A DNA stretch of 26,168 nucleotides from contig JAAAOD010000180.1 in NCBI GenBank assembly GCA_009908535.1, forward strand, positions 1 through 26,168, in the 5' to 3' direction. This document shows, in pieces, positions 1 to 6,111 of this stretch; positions within the stretch are counted from its first letter, which is position 1, and each line of letters opens with the position of its first letter. The notes under the pieces were generated by a model. That model did not search any database, was not told the origin of the DNA, and saw only the letters and a program-made list of their open reading frames with translations. The position numbers and the translations under genes were made by a program. This DNA comes from Verrucomicrobiota bacterium (GTDB lineage: Bacteria; Verrucomicrobiota; Verrucomicrobiia; Opitutales; Oceanipulchritudinaceae).

Positions 1-1
1 C

Positions 2-679
2 CTGTACGTCATGGCAGGCGTCATTGTGGGTGGGCGATTCGGCTACTTCCTCCTTTACGAGCCGGGGGACTTCTTCAGCAACCCCCTTGTCCTTTTCGCG
101 GTCTGGGAAGGGGGTATGGCCAGCCACGGCGGATTTGCCGGTGTGTTCCTCGCGGTCCTTCTTTATGCCCGGCGGAATCGCCTTTCGCCGTTCGCCATTG
201 GCGATCTTGTCGTCACGGTGGCTCCGCCCGGGCTCTTTCTCGGAAGGATCGCGAATTTCATCAACGGCCAGCTCTGGGGCAAGGTGAGCGAGGTCTCGTG
301 GGCGGTCGTTTTCCCGAAAAGCGCGCCAGCGGGAACCCCCGTGGAGCTGATTCCGCCCCGTCATCCCTCGCAACTGTACGAAGCTGTGCTGGAGGGGTTG
401 GTGCTCTTTATCTACATGCAGGTGCGTTTCTGGTGGACGCGCGGAAGGCATGCGGCCGAGGGCACGAGAGCCGCCTTCATCCGGCCCGGCCAGCTGGTTG
501 CGGAGTTCCTCATCGCCTACAGCCTCCTTCGCTGTGCGGGGGAATTATACCGGGAACCCGACGCGACTTTGCTGCTCGGTCTCAGCCGGGGAACATTCTA
601 TTCGCTCCTTCTCCTGGTTTTCGGGGTCGGAATGCTCGTTTTCCTGCGTCGCCGCCCGTTGACAAGCGGGAAAAGCTGA
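2..679 (+). CDS. lgt: Prolipoprotein diacylglyceryl transferase (5' truncated by window edge)
   Basis: Lgt moves diacylglycerol from phosphatidylglycerol onto the lipobox cysteine of prolipoproteins, the first step of lipoprotein maturation in the inner membrane. The frame is open from the first bases of the window, so the true start lies upstream and about 225 codons remain. Visible hallmarks are VGGRFGYFLLY, the WEGGMASHGGF segment carrying the family's conserved histidine, the signature GRIANFINGQLWG, and the C-terminal YSLLRCAGELYREPD with the conserved Arg and Glu. Several hydrophobic helices fit a polytopic membrane enzyme. In the signature the usual NGE reads NGQ, a Glu-to-Gln change at a position normally well conserved. 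The glutaredoxin gene follows after 15 bases. The family assignment is secure; activity is inferred. Confidence 0.95.
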   Translation: MYVMAGVIVGGRFGYFLLYEPGDFFSNPLVLFAVWEGGMASHGGFAGVFLAVLLYARRNRLSPFAIGDLVVTVAPPGLFLGRIANFINGQLWGKVSEVSWAVVFPKSAPAGTPVELIPPRHPSQLYEAVLEGLVLFIYMQVRFWWTRGRHAAEGTRAAFIRPGQLVAEFLIAYSLLRCAGELYREPDATLLLGLSRGTFYSLLLLVFGVGMLVFLRRRPLTSGKS

Positions 680-694
680 TAACCTTCCCCACTC

Positions 695-1030
695 ATGGAA
701 ATCGTTGCATACCTCAAACCGACTTGTGGCTGGAGCAGCGGCGTTCGCGCCATTCTGAAAAAGTACAGCCTCAGCTACACCGACAAAGACATCATCAACG
801 ACCCCGCCAATTACGAGGAGATGGTTCGTAAATCCGGACAGCCCCTCTCTCCCTGCGTTGAGGTGGACGGAGTGATGCTGGCCGACGTCAGCGGGGAGGA
901 AGTGGAAAATTACCTGCTTTCCAACAACCTTGTCGAGGCCAGCAATGAGGCCACCGAGGTGCCGACCAATGCGCCCTGCACCGACGAGGAGCATGCCCGG
1001 ATGCAGTCGAAGACCATTCGCTTCTTCTAA
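695..1030 (+). CDS. Monothiol glutaredoxin-like protein
   Basis: A 111-residue thioredoxin-fold protein of the glutaredoxin kind. It begins with the beta-strand MEIVAYLKPTC and has C11-G-W-S14, where a dithiol glutaredoxin would have CPYC, so the resolving cysteine is absent. The cis-proline region reads L-S-P53-C54-V-E-V-D-G, matching the family's T-V-P-x-V-F-V-D-G with an extra cysteine just after the cis-proline. A further cysteine, C95, sits in a C-terminal tail of about 25 residues that runs past the usual fold end. Likely roles are thiol-disulfide exchange, deglutathionylation-like chemistry or cluster handling in the cytoplasm. There is no clear Shine-Dalgarno before the ATG. It may be cotranscribed with lgt, 15 bases upstream. 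Confidence 0.8.
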   Translation: MEIVAYLKPTCGWSSGVRAILKKYSLSYTDKDIINDPANYEEMVRKSGQPLSPCVEVDGVMLADVSGEEVENYLLSNNLVEASNEATEVPTNAPCTDEEHARMQSKTIRFF

Positions 1031-1092
1031 CCCCGCGGGCGGGAGGAATTCCGGTTCCTCGAAAGCTGGACTCCGTCGGAAAGGCTGTCAGG

Positions 1093-1821
1093 GTGGGGTT
1101 ACCGCAAAGAGCCCGCCTCCTTCCCATGCCGATTTCCTCGCCACCCTACGCCGCTCTTACCGGCGATCTCGTTGCTTCCAGCCGCCTTTCCGCTCGCCAG
1201 CTTCGCTCCGTCCGGGCACTTCTTGAGGAGGGAGTGGAGAAAATGAGAGGGTGGGGCCAGGACCTTGTCCACCGCGGTCCCGAGTTTTTTCAGGGTGATG
1301 CCTGGCAGCTGCTCCTTCGGCAGCCGGCGCCTGCCCTGCGGGCCAGTCTTTTCCTCAGGGCGGTTTTGCAGGCGGCGAGTCCGGTGCAGACCCGCATCTC
1401 AATCGGGCTGGGCTGGGTCGATGAGCTCTCCGCGAACGGACTCGGCTCCTCCACCGGAGAGGCCTTCACCCTTTCTGGACGCGGCCTGCGGGAAATGAAA
1501 AACCGGCAATGGCTCGCGCTGCAGCTGCCCGACCGTGTGGGATGCCTCTCCCCGTGGGTTCGCCTGAGCACCGCCTTCTGTGATGTCCTTGCCGGCGAGC
1601 ACACGCAACGACAGGCGGACGTTCTCTGCCATGCCCTGCATCCGGCCAGCTTGACCCATGAGCAGATCCGGTTGCGGCTCGATCGGACAGTTTCCCGCCA
1701 AACCGTGACAAAGTCCCTCCAAAGCCTCCACTGGCCGGTCCTGCGGGACGCCCTGGAGACGTTTGAAACGACTGACTGGACGGACCTTCTGCAACCATCA
1801 CCCTCTAGCAGCAACCTTTAA
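1093..1821 (+). CDS. SatD-like protein with C-terminal helix-turn-helix
   Basis: The N-terminal YAALTGDLVASSRLS resembles the opening IAIIGDIIxSR of the SatD family. The C-terminal stretch, about residues 195-235 (LTHEQIRLRLDRTVSRQTVTKSLQSL), reads as a helix-turn-helix. SatD proteins are usually encoded next to a DUF3307 membrane protein, and exactly that gene follows 44 bases downstream, which strengthens the call. The biochemical role of the family is unclear; a nucleotide-responsive or DNA-binding regulator of its neighbour is an inference. The start is uncertain. GTG at 1093 has a purine-rich GGAAAGG eight bases upstream, while ATG at 1126 begins closer to the conserved domain but lacks a ribosome-binding site. 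Dyad motifs lie just after the stop. Confidence 0.68.
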   Translation: MGLPQRARLLPMPISSPPYAALTGDLVASSRLSARQLRSVRALLEEGVEKMRGWGQDLVHRGPEFFQGDAWQLLLRQPAPALRASLFLRAVLQAASPVQTRISIGLGWVDELSANGLGSSTGEAFTLSGRGLREMKNRQWLALQLPDRVGCLSPWVRLSTAFCDVLAGEHTQRQADVLCHALHPASLTHEQIRLRLDRTVSRQTVTKSLQSLHWPVLRDALETFETTDWTDLLQPSPSSSNL

Positions 1822-1841
1822 AGGCTGCATTGTAAATTGCA
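1811..1841. promoter_or_regulatory. Two adjacent dyad motifs between the satD-like and DUF3307 genes
   Basis: GCAACCTTTAAAGGCTGC at 1811-1828 matches its own reverse complement at 16 of 18 positions. It overlaps TGCATTGTAAATTGCA at 1826-1841, which matches at 12 of 16. They straddle the stop of the SatD-like gene and precede the DUF3307 start at 1866. The SatD-like product carries a helix-turn-helix, so these could be its operator. A weak processing or attenuation hairpin is the alternative. No T-run follows, so a simple terminator is unlikely. Confidence 0.3.
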
Positions 1842-1865
1842 ACCCTTTGAATTTGCTCTTTTGTC

Positions 1866-2594
1866 GTGATCGAGATGCTGACCCTCTTGCTGGCCGGACA
1901 CCTTGCCGGAGATTTTCTTCTGCAACCCGACCGCCTTGTCCGGCGAAAACGGGAACTGCCTTTTCTGGCCCTGCATGCAGCGATTGTCACCGTGGCCACA
2001 GCCCTGTTTTGCGGGACTGTTCATCCGCTTCTTCTCCCCGCGGTGGGCCTCCTGCACCTTCTCATCGACCTTGTAAAATCCCGTGGACTCGGGAACGGAC
2101 TCCGGGGTTTCCTTCTCGATCAGGGGTTGCACCTCCTTTCCCTCCTCGCGCTCGCTTACCTGTTCCCTTCCGCCTTTGCAGAGGGCTTCTGGCCTCGGCT
2201 TGTCGGCCCGGAGGGCCTGCCCGCCTACCTCGCCGCAGCAACCCTCCTGAACGGCCTCGTTCTCTCCCTTTTCTTCGGAGCCCTCCTCGTTGAAAAAGCG
2301 ACCGCCTCTTTCACGGCGGAACTCGGCGGTCAGGGGAAGGGCCTTCCGCAAGGGGGGCGGACCATCGGCCTCCTGGAACGCTTTCTCGTCTTTGTCTTCA
2401 CCCTGCTGGGAGAATTTGCCGCGATCGGCTTTCTCCTCACCGCCAAGTCGATCCTCCGCTTCGGGGAGATCCGCGACAGCGAGGACCGGAAGGCGACCGA
2501 ATACATCATTATCGGGACTTTTCTCAGCCTCGCCTGGTCCCTCACCAGCGCCCTCGCCACCCGCGAGCTCTGGCGTTTCTGGGTCAGTGGATAA
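1866..2594 (+). CDS. DUF3307 family integral membrane protein
   Basis: A 242-residue, very hydrophobic protein with roughly seven predicted membrane segments. Hallmarks of DUF3307 are visible: the opening GHLAGDFLLQPD, the second motif HLLIDLVKSRG, DQGLHLLSLLA, and a C-terminal block with RTIGLLERFLV, LLTAKSILRFGEI and EYIIIGTFLSLAWSL. The biochemical function of the family is unknown. Pairing with a SatD-like gene is a recurrent arrangement and is seen here. The start could be GTG 1866 or ATG 1875 (three residues shorter); neither has a clear ribosome-binding site, which suggests translation coupled to the upstream gene. The TetR operator begins 11 bases after the stop. Confidence 0.82.
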   Translation: MIEMLTLLLAGHLAGDFLLQPDRLVRRKRELPFLALHAAIVTVATALFCGTVHPLLLPAVGLLHLLIDLVKSRGLGNGLRGFLLDQGLHLLSLLALAYLFPSAFAEGFWPRLVGPEGLPAYLAAATLLNGLVLSLFFGALLVEKATASFTAELGGQGKGLPQGGRTIGLLERFLVFVFTLLGEFAAIGFLLTAKSILRFGEIRDSEDRKATEYIIIGTFLSLAWSLTSALATRELWRFWVSG

Positions 2595-2604
2595 GGAAGC
2601 CTTG

Positions 2605-2626
2605 ACTACAGACAAATCTGTCTACA
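2605..2626. promoter_or_regulatory. Predicted TetR operator in front of the tetR-type gene
   Basis: The core ACAGACAAATCTGT (2608-2621) is nearly identical to ACAGACAAGTCTGT at 4605-4618, in front of the DoxX operon. The dyad extends outward as CT-ACAGA to TCTGT-CTACAG. A TTGACT element resembling a -35 box lies at 2602-2607, so bound repressor would cover the promoter. The site ends five bases before the first possible ATG (2631), which fits autoregulation. Confidence 0.65.
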
Positions 2627-2630
2627 GGTT

Positions 2631-3221
2631 ATGGGGATGAAAATTCCCGTAAAGGAACGAATCCTCACCACAGCAGATGAACTATTCACGCAACGGGGCT
2701 ACGGAAATGTCGGGATCAATGAAATCATTGCCCGCTCCGGAGCCGCGAAGGCCAGTTTCTACCATTATTTCCCGAGCAAGGACAGCCTCTGCCTTGCCTG
2801 GCTGAACCGCTGGCACGAGAAAACGGAAGCGGAATGTGAGGCTCTCCTGAACAGTCCCGGTGGAGGAGAAAAAAAGATTCTGCGCTTCTTCGAGGACTTG
2901 AAGCCTTTCCTCGAGGGCGGGGGTTTTCGCGGTTGTCCCTTTACCAACACCGCCGGTTTCCTCGGAGAAAACAATGATCCGCGCATTCGCGACATTATCC
3001 TCAAGCACAAAGATTACCAACGGCAGTTCCTCGTCGACCTTGCCCGTGATTTCACAACGCCCGCCCGCGCCGACAAACTGGGTTCCGCGCTTTTTCTCCT
3101 GTATTCCGGAGCCACTACCGAAAGCCAGAACCAGCGTTCGACCTGGCCTGTGGACCGCGCTTTACCTGCGGTCCGCAAGCTGATCAAAGCGGACAAGCCG
3201 GTCCCCGCGGGCGTTGGATAG
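2631..3221 (+). CDS. TetR/AcrR-family transcriptional repressor
   Basis: A 196-residue protein with a classic TetR N-terminal DNA-binding domain (about residues 6-55): KERILTTADELFTQRGYGNV, then the recognition segment GAAKASFYHYFPSKDSL. The ligand domain contains RGCPFTNTAGF around Cys102, plus Cys54 and Cys69. A cysteine near this position is the electrophile sensor in E. coli NemR, so thiol-based sensing is possible but inferred. Start choices are ATG 2631 and ATG 2637; the second is marginally better placed behind the operator. An identical-core palindrome sits upstream of this gene and upstream of the DoxX-YHS pair on the other strand, so the likely targets are itself and that pair. The decayed glycosidase remnant begins 23 bases after the stop. 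Confidence 0.9.
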   Translation: MGMKIPVKERILTTADELFTQRGYGNVGINEIIARSGAAKASFYHYFPSKDSLCLAWLNRWHEKTEAECEALLNSPGGGEKKILRFFEDLKPFLEGGGFRGCPFTNTAGFLGENNDPRIRDIILKHKDYQRQFLVDLARDFTTPARADKLGSALFLLYSGATTESQNQRSTWPVDRALPAVRKLIKADKPVPAGVG

Positions 3222-3244
3222 CCGCCGCGAGCAGGCGCCGCTCC

Positions 3245-3550
3245 TCAATAACGGTCCCAGCTCACCCGCATGGAAACGCGATGGCCGACCTGCGGGTCAT
3301 TGGAATTGAAAATGGCGGCATTGCTGATCTGCGGGGAAAAGTAGTTGTGGGTGTTGATAATGTCCGCCGCAGTGTAGGTGAAATACTCGGCCTCGAGAAG
3401 GAAGCTGTCGTCACTGGTTTTCCAGTTCGAGGCGGTTAAAAGCTGCCGGCAGCCGACCGTGTTACCCATGTAGTCGATCATTTCAGAATACCAATCCCGC
3501 TGCAGGTCCATGAACCGCCGAAGGCACTCCCACAGTGGCGGACCAGATTC
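3245..3550 (-). pseudogene. Remnant of a glycosidase-like gene (C-terminal fragment)
   Basis: The frame is open from just after a TGA (3551-3553) to the stop at 3245. It encodes WECLRRFMDLQRDWYSEMIDY, then CRQLLTASNWKTSDD, LLEAEYFTYTAADIINTHNYF and a C-terminus ending SWDRY. These resemble the distal part of cellulase-like GH5-type catalytic domains from Planctomycetes and Verrucomicrobia (SASNWKT..., ERYSYT.DVI..HGYF). Immediately 5' in another frame (about 3600-3535) lies HKFFLGDGRPVRIWSATVG, which resembles the N-terminal DGRxVRFWG motif of the same kind of protein. The simplest reading is a gene that lost its middle by deletion with a frameshift. An 88-residue product from ATG 3511 is possible but would not be a complete enzyme. 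It lies beyond the DoxX operon terminator. Confidence 0.5.
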
Positions 3551-3600
3551 TCACGGGGCGGCCATCGCCAAGGAAAAACTTGTGGCCCTGCCGGCGCACT

Positions 3601-3634
3601 AAAAAAAACAGCCCTCGCGCAGAGCGAGGGCTGT
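3601..3634 (-). terminator. Rho-independent terminator of the DoxX-YHS operon
   Basis: Read on the minus strand, a perfect 11-bp stem (arms 3624-3634 and 3608-3618, arm ACAGCCCTCGC, five-base loop) runs into eight T residues (A-run 3601-3608 on the plus strand). It lies 31 bases past the YHS stop. The plus-strand side has only a C/G run, so it acts in one direction. Confidence 0.9.
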
Positions 3635-3664
3635 CGGGGGGGAACGGCCTGTCAGGTTGTCCGT

Positions 3665-4144
3665 TCACGGAGACGCTGGTTCATAGAGAATCCCGTTCGT
3701 CTCCAGCTGTCGCTTCCAAAACCGTTCCGCCTGATCCCTGCGGTCCTCCCGGAATTTCTCCGCCGCTTCCGCATCGTGGAGCAGATACAAATCCCCGTCC
3801 ACGATCCTGAATTCCTGCGGATCTCCCGGCGCAAGATGGTCGCTTGAAAGGGCCACCGGGCAATATCCCCCGAATTTCGGCTCGTACTTCTCCGGCCGGT
3901 CCCGGAAAACAGAGAGGTTGGCCTCCGAGGAAAACAGGTAAAGGGCGCCCTTGAAGACTACGCGATGCTGAATTTTCCCCATAACCGGCTTTCCTTCCTC
4001 GAAAAAGGCCACCGGATCATACCCGTCGAGGGCAATTCCACTCTCGTTTGTGTGCAGAAGGACTTTTTCCGCTGCCACAAGAACCACCGGGATCAGGCCC
4101 GCCAGCCCCAGCAGAATCAGTTGCTTTAGGCTCCTTCGTTTCAT
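3665..4144 (-). CDS. Exported or membrane-anchored YHS-domain protein
   Basis: A 159-residue protein with an N-terminal hydrophobic signal or anchor (residues 7-25, KQLILLGLAGLIPVVLVAA). A YHS-type domain follows at about residues 39-100: LDGYDPVAFFEEGKPVMG, KYEPKFGGYCPVALS, with the typical GGYC motif at 92-95. The YHS domain is a small, presumed metal-binding module found in copper ATPases, monooxygenases and standalone periplasmic proteins. The C-terminus is charged and helical (AEAAEKFREDRRDQAERFWKRQ). The ATG at 4144 overlaps the DoxX stop as ATGA, which indicates translational coupling. A longer in-frame opening upstream exists only in the shadow of DoxX. Likely periplasmic and part of a TetR-controlled redox or metal response. 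Confidence 0.82.
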   Translation of the reverse strand: MKRRSLKQLILLGLAGLIPVVLVAAEKVLLHTNESGIALDGYDPVAFFEEGKPVMGKIQHRVVFKGALYLFSSEANLSVFRDRPEKYEPKFGGYCPVALSSDHLAPGDPQEFRIVDGDLYLLHDAEAAEKFREDRRDQAERFWKRQLETNGILYEPASP

Positions 4145-4560
4145 GTTCCCGGCACCTCCTCCCCGGAAAACAGCAATCGCAGGGGGTCCCGCCGAAACCA
4201 GGCAATGACCAACGCCATCAGCAGTCCCCCGACCGCCATCATGAACATGCTCCCCCCGTCCTCCTCCCCAAGGGAGATGCCGAGAACCGTCAGGTGCGAA
4301 AGAATCGCCCCCGCCAATGTGCCCGCGCCCAAAAGCGCGCCCACCAAGGCCCACCGCGGCACCAGCAAAAGGACCGCCGCTGCCAGTTCCACCAGCCCGA
4401 TCGCGTAGGCCGCCCAGTCGCCAAGCCCCAGCTTGCCCACCATCGCCAGCGCCATCGGATCCCCCGTCAGCTTCGGCAACGCCGCCATCGCAAAGAGCCC
4501 CGCAAGCGCCCCTTGCAGAATCCAGCTCGTGATCTTTTTCCACTTCTTTTCTTTTTTCAT
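4141..4560 (-). CDS. DoxX-family membrane protein
   Basis: A 139-residue protein with four hydrophobic segments (about 12-29, 48-68, 70-92, 104-121) and the DoxX-like pattern LAGLFAMAALPKLTGDP, then GLVELAAAVLLLVPRW. DoxX/DoxD-like proteins are small quinone- or thiol-linked membrane proteins; members often appear in oxidative or electrophile stress operons, but a specific reaction cannot be assigned here. A purine-rich AAAGAGAAAGA precedes the ATG. The palindrome at 4605-4618 lies about 45 bases upstream and matches the site in front of tetR. The gene ends in an ATGA overlap with the YHS gene. Confidence 0.82.
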   Translation of the reverse strand: MKKEKKWKKITSWILQGALAGLFAMAALPKLTGDPMALAMVGKLGLGDWAAYAIGLVELAAAVLLLVPRWALVGALLGAGTLAGAILSHLTVLGISLGEEDGGSMFMMAVGGLLMALVIAWFRRDPLRLLFSGEEVPGT

Positions 4561-4604
4561 GGTCTTTCTCTTTTTGCGTTCAGGTTGTTTTGCTCCCGTA
4601 AGAG

Positions 4605-4618
4605 ACAGACAAGTCTGT
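4605..4618. promoter_or_regulatory. Predicted TetR operator upstream of the DoxX-YHS operon
   Basis: ACAGAC-AA-GTCTGT is a perfect 6-bp inverted repeat with a two-base spacer. It matches the core in front of the tetR-type gene (2608-2621) at 13 of 14 positions. It lies in the divergent region between DoxX (minus) and the phosphoribosyltransferase gene (plus), so it could also affect the latter. Confidence 0.65.
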
Positions 4619-4691
4619 TTTATTGCAAGGAAATCCGAAATTTTTCGTGGAAGGCATTGCCTTTGCGGGCGGAAGGAGGCGAACTGAAGGA

Positions 4692-5108
4692 ATGACGAAG
4701 CGTCCGCTGCATTTTCCGGAAATCTCGGCCCGGCTCGATGAACTGCACTTCCCTGAAGTGGGGGCGGTGGTGGCGATTCTGCGCGGGGGCCGGGTACCGG
4801 GCTTTCTGGTTGCGGACCGGCTGGGCGGGCTGCCGGTGGTGCTGCTGGAGGTGCGTCACCGTGAGGACGACAATCGGCCGCGGCCGGAGGGAGCGTTGGC
4901 CGGACGACGGGTTGGCGGGGAGCAACTCAATGCGGGAACGCACCTGCTCCTCGTCGACGATGTCAGCGTGACGGGAGGAACCTTTGCCATTGCGAGGAAT
5001 TGTTTTCCCGGCCATCCGATCACTACATTCGTGCTCAAGGGGCAGGCCGACCTCGTCGCTTTTCCGGGGATCGAGGGATGTGTCCACTGGCCATGGAATC
5101 TGGACTGA
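4692..5108 (+). CDS. Phosphoribosyltransferase-domain protein
   Basis: A 138-residue protein with the type I PRTase core. AVVAILRGGRVPGFLVADRLG (residues 25-45) corresponds to the early Rossmann-like strand and helix. LLLVDDVSVTGGT (85-97) is the PRPP-binding loop with the paired acidic residues. Substrate-specifying hood elements are minimal, so the acceptor (a purine, xanthine or a regulatory role) cannot be read. The start at ATG 4692 is supported by AAGGAGG at 4673-4679, although the 12-base spacing is long. It is the first plus-strand gene before the membrane-kinase-phosphatase set, separated by a 115-base gap, so membership of that operon is uncertain. Confidence 0.78.
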   Translation: MTKRPLHFPEISARLDELHFPEVGAVVAILRGGRVPGFLVADRLGGLPVVLLEVRHREDDNRPRPEGALAGRRVGGEQLNAGTHLLLVDDVSVTGGTFAIARNCFPGHPITTFVLKGQADLVAFPGIEGCVHWPWNLD

Positions 5109-5172
5109 AGGCGGATTCGACAGGGCCGACGGGTGCCCGCCGATTGCCATCCGCTCTTGCCTGGAAGCGGTT

Positions 5173-5196
5173 TTGCAACGAGAATTCAACGTGCAA
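5173..5196. promoter_or_regulatory. Dyad motif upstream of the 5224 membrane-protein gene
   Basis: TTGCA-N4-GAATTC-N4-TGCAA is a symmetric 24-bp element, 16 of 24 positions palindromic, lying 27 bases before the preferred GTG start at 5224. It could be an operator. No clear promoter hexamers were identified around it. Confidence 0.2.
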
Positions 5197-5223
5197 CAGG
5201 CGGAGCCAGGACCGGAGCAGCCC

Positions 5224-6102
5224 GTGAAAATCCGGGGAACATTTCCCGGACACGGCTGGATTGGGCTTCTATTGGTTGGGGCCGCATGGGCGCTGAACTG
5301 GGGTCTGGACGGTCTGCGCACGCACCTCCTTTTCTTTCCCCTCTGGCTGGGATACTGCCTTGTTGTGGATGGTCTTGTCGTGCGCCGCGACGGGGATTCG
5401 CTGCTGACCCGCAATCCTCTGCATTACGCGGGACTTTTCCTGCTTTCGGTACCGCTCTGGTGGTTGTTCGAGGGGCTGAATGAAATCACCGCGAACTGGA
5501 TTTACCTTGGACGGGAGTTCTTTTCCGGATGGCGGCACTTTCTTTACTCCTCGCTCTGTTTTTCAACGGTGGTGCCAGCGGTCTTCAGCACGTCCGAATG
5601 GATCGGAGGCCTGCGCTGGATCCGGCGGCTGCCGGAACCGCGCTTTGCGGAACCCGGCCCCCGGGTCCTGTGGTCTCTGCACTTCATGGGCTGGGGCATG
5701 CTGGGGCTCATGCTGTGGCAGCCTGAGCTTTTCTTTCCCTTCATGTGGCTGTCGTGGTTCTTCATTCTCGATCCGCTGAACCGTCTTCGGGGACGGCGTT
5801 CGCTGATCCACGAAGCGGCCGGCGGTGGGCTGGCCCCGCTGGTGGCCTTCGGCCTGGGGACGCTCGTCTGCGGCTTTTTCTGGGAATTCTGGAACATCTA
5901 TTCCTTTCCGAAGTGGATTTACGAGATTCCATACCTCGAGGTGCTGCACATTTTCGAGATGCCGCTGGCCGGCTATGGCGGCTATCCTCCCTTTGGCTGG
6001 GAGCTGTTCGCGGCCTACCATTTTCTCGTGCCCAAGGCGTGGCAGCAGCGATTGCGACCCGTGCCCGGGAAATTGCTTTCCGCCAGCGGGGAAACATCTT
6101 AA
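5224..6102 (+). CDS. Polytopic membrane protein of unknown function
   Basis: A 292-residue protein rich in Trp, Phe and Leu with seven or eight probable membrane spans, for example GWIGLLLVGAAWALNWGL, LLFFPLWLGYCLVVDGLVV, VLWSLHFMGWGMLGLMLW and APLVAFGLGTLVCGFF. I do not recognise the family. Two internal segments look related: WWLFEGLNEITANWIY and, about 130 residues later, FFWEFWNIYSFPKWIY. Each is an aromatic-rich W/F-E-x-x-N motif followed by WIY, suggesting an internal duplication. A conserved-looking EMPLAGYGGYPPFGWELFA lies near the C-terminus. The GTG at 5224 is preferred because GGAG sits six bases upstream; the frame stays open to 4984 and GTG 5191 is an alternative. The kinase starts nine bases after the stop, so co-expression is likely. 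Confidence 0.72.
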   Translation: MKIRGTFPGHGWIGLLLVGAAWALNWGLDGLRTHLLFFPLWLGYCLVVDGLVVRRDGDSLLTRNPLHYAGLFLLSVPLWWLFEGLNEITANWIYLGREFFSGWRHFLYSSLCFSTVVPAVFSTSEWIGGLRWIRRLPEPRFAEPGPRVLWSLHFMGWGMLGLMLWQPELFFPFMWLSWFFILDPLNRLRGRRSLIHEAAGGGLAPLVAFGLGTLVCGFFWEFWNIYSFPKWIYEIPYLEVLHIFEMPLAGYGGYPPFGWELFAAYHFLVPKAWQQRLRPVPGKLLSASGETS

Positions 6103-6111
6103 TTTCAACCC

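Noticed and set aside
1043..1060. GAGGAA-TTCCGG-TTCCTC hairpin after the glutaredoxin gene as a terminator
   Set aside because: A six-pair stem with no following T-run is too weak to call.
3665..4543. A 292-codon minus frame joining the YHS domain to an upstream region
   Set aside because: The first 133 residues are an out-of-frame Gly-rich shadow of DoxX. The natural start is ATG 4144 overlapping the DoxX stop.
4048..4695. 215-codon plus-strand frame over the DoxX-YHS operon
   Set aside because: The composition is Pro/Arg/His/Gln-rich shadow. The opposite strand has membrane segments, a YHS domain, an ATGA overlap and a terminator.
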